Assembly: GCA_041907145.1 (NCBI GenBank)
Contig: JAYRHW010000099.1
Span: forward strand, 1 to 32,314
Length of the DNA: 32,314 nt
DNA from: JAFLCA01 sp041907145
GTDB lineage: Bacteria; Bdellovibrionota_C; UBA2361; JAFLCA01
Direction: 5' to 3'
Made by a program: the position numbers and the translations under genes. Each line of letters opens with the position of its first letter. Position 1 is the first letter of the stretch. This document shows positions 31,276 through 32,314 of the stretch, piece by piece. The notes beneath the pieces are model-generated. The model saw only the letters and a program-made list of their open reading frames with translations. It was not told the origin of the DNA and did not search any database.

Positions 31276-32314
31276 TTTCTCTGCGTAGCTTAATAAGCAT
31301 TCTGCTTGCAGCAGGCCTTTGCCTAAGTGCTTGCCAGGAAAAGAAGCAAGACGAAGACGTCATTCCGGTCGCTGCTCAGACGGTCACACTACGAATAGTA
31401 GCGGATCCCGGACTAAGGTCCCTGCTCGATTCAATCAAGGAGCAGTTGAGCTTACAAAACCCCAAACTCTCCGATGGCACCCCGATAAATCTGGAACTCG
31501 TCTCAGAGCTTGCCGTGGATGCCGCGAGAAAGATTTCCAATGGGGACCTGAAGGCCGATGCGTGGCTGGCTCCCTCTTTATCGCTGGTCAATTACGTGAA
31601 TGCCAATATCCGTAATCTCGGAGCACGCCAGACCGACTGCTCGGCACTCTTTTCCACGCCGGTGGTAATCGCCACTGACGCTCGCAATGAAAATGCATTC
31701 AATGCTCACAACCAGGAATTTTCTTGGCTTACCCTTGCAGAGACCAAGCTGGCATTGAGCACCGCAGGCCCGCTCGCCACCAGATTTGCATACAGCCACG
31801 GAGCCCCTGACGGGTCAGTGACGGGATTTGATGCCCTGCTCGAGCTCGCGTACCTTGCATCCGTCGGCACCGGCGATACACTCAATCGGGATACGCTGAA
31901 ACTCGCGCAGTCCATGGCCCAACTGGGAGCTTACGAAAAGTATGTTTCGACCTACGGCAGGGATGAGACCTCGCTGCTCGATCGCACCGCCGGATCCGGC
32001 ACCAAACGCCTGCGCTTCACCGTAACGACCGAGCAGCAGGTCGCTATGTTCAACGCCAATCGCGGAGATAATACCAATCCACTCATAGCGCTCTATCCTG
32101 AGGAAGGCTCAGTGTGGCAGGAGTACAACTTCTGCCTTTCGGACGCCGACTGGGTCACGCCTGCGCATCGTGCTGCGCTGCGCATACTCAACCAGTACCT
32201 CAGCTCGGCTGAAGCGCAAACAGCTGCCAAAAGACGGGGATTTCGTCCCTCGGTGATCAGTCTCAGCGATGCCGGCGCTTTGAGCGCACAGTATGGGGTC
32301 AATACCCAGCTGCC
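31272..32314 (+). CDS. Truncated solute-binding-type lipoprotein (N-terminal 347 residues)
   Basis: An open frame with no stop runs from the ATG at 31272 to the window edge. The signal MISLRSLISILLAAGLCLSAC ends in the lipobox LSAC. The mature part resembles the extracellular solute-binding fold that, in many bacteria, precedes a von Willebrand A domain. Supporting stretches are KADAWLAPSLSLVNYV, FSTPVVIATD, the late EGSVWQEYNFCLSDADWV and AAKRRGFRPSV. If that reading is right, a vWA domain should follow beyond the window. AAGGAG lies 4 bases before the ATG, and the start overlaps the lpxD stop (ATGA), so it is translationally coupled. Ligand unknown; a plain ABC-type binding protein is the alternative. 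Confidence 0.75.
   Translation, partial: MISLRSLISILLAAGLCLSACQEKKQDEDVIPVAAQTVTLRIVADPGLRSLLDSIKEQLSLQNPKLSDGTPINLELVSELAVDAARKISNGDLKADAWLAPSLSLVNYVNANIRNLGARQTDCSALFSTPVVIATDARNENAFNAHNQEFSWLTLAETKLALSTAGPLATRFAYSHGAPDGSVTGFDALLELAYLASVGTGDTLNRDTLKLAQSMAQLGAYEKYVSTYGRDETSLLDRTAGSGTKRLRFTVTTEQQVAMFNANRGDNTNPLIALYPEEGSVWQEYNFCLSDADWVTPAHRAALRILNQYLSSAEAQTAAKRRGFRPSVISLSDAGALSAQYGVNTQL

Overview
The window is a gene-dense, vertically inherited-looking chromosomal segment of a Gram-negative, LPS-producing bacterium. LpxD, an Mla-type phospholipid transporter, TatBC, lipoproteins, FtsQ and FtsEX-EnvC all imply a two-membrane envelope. A CarD/CdnL regulator, a DUF1844 protein and the order murC-murB-ftsQ-ftsA-ftsZ resemble deltaproteobacteria-grade lineages (Desulfobacterota, Myxococcota, Bdellovibrionota and relatives). 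I cannot place the phylum from sequence alone. GC looks to be in the mid-50s by eye. Several genes appear to use TTG or GTG starts. I see no insertion sequence, prophage, integrase or CRISPR array.

Layout. 1-3117 (minus): a truncated c-type cytochrome lipoprotein behind an ECF sigma factor, then DUF1844 and an HtrA/DegP protease. 3283-4528 (plus): a PhnP-like metallo-hydrolase and a stand-alone receiver-domain protein whose tail overlaps ispD. 4503-8330 (minus): ispD, carD, pyrD, rimI, rplT and rpmI, then tRNA-Val(GAC). 8605-13347 (minus): a small hypothetical, the carboxy-terminal processing protease ctpA, envC, ftsX and ftsE. 13386-16533 (plus): an Mla-type operon that starts with an unrecognised lipoprotein. 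16645-19703 (minus): an unrecognised 895-residue protein followed by a small proline-rich protein. 19923-21008 (plus): ddl. 21166-27151 (minus): the dcw fragment murC-murB-ftsQ-ftsA-ftsZ. 27199 to the end (plus): methyltransferase, exonuclease III, tatB, tatC, lpxD and a truncated solute-binding lipoprotein.

How it fits together. Most of the window serves envelope growth and division. MurB, MurC and Ddl make peptidoglycan precursors. FtsZ, FtsA and FtsQ build the divisome. FtsEX drives EnvC, whose LytM domain has lost its zinc ligands, to activate amidases. HtrA and CtpA police the periplasm, Mla moves lipids, and LpxD makes lipid A.

Points deserving a second look: the unknown 895-residue/proline-rich pair; an FtsZ whose tubulin signature reads GGGTGSRGSS and whose C-terminal peptide is duplicated; a structured leader with a strong terminator hairpin just before lpxD; terminators that abut the start codons of ispD and rimI; and the lipoprotein fused by overlap to the Mla operon.
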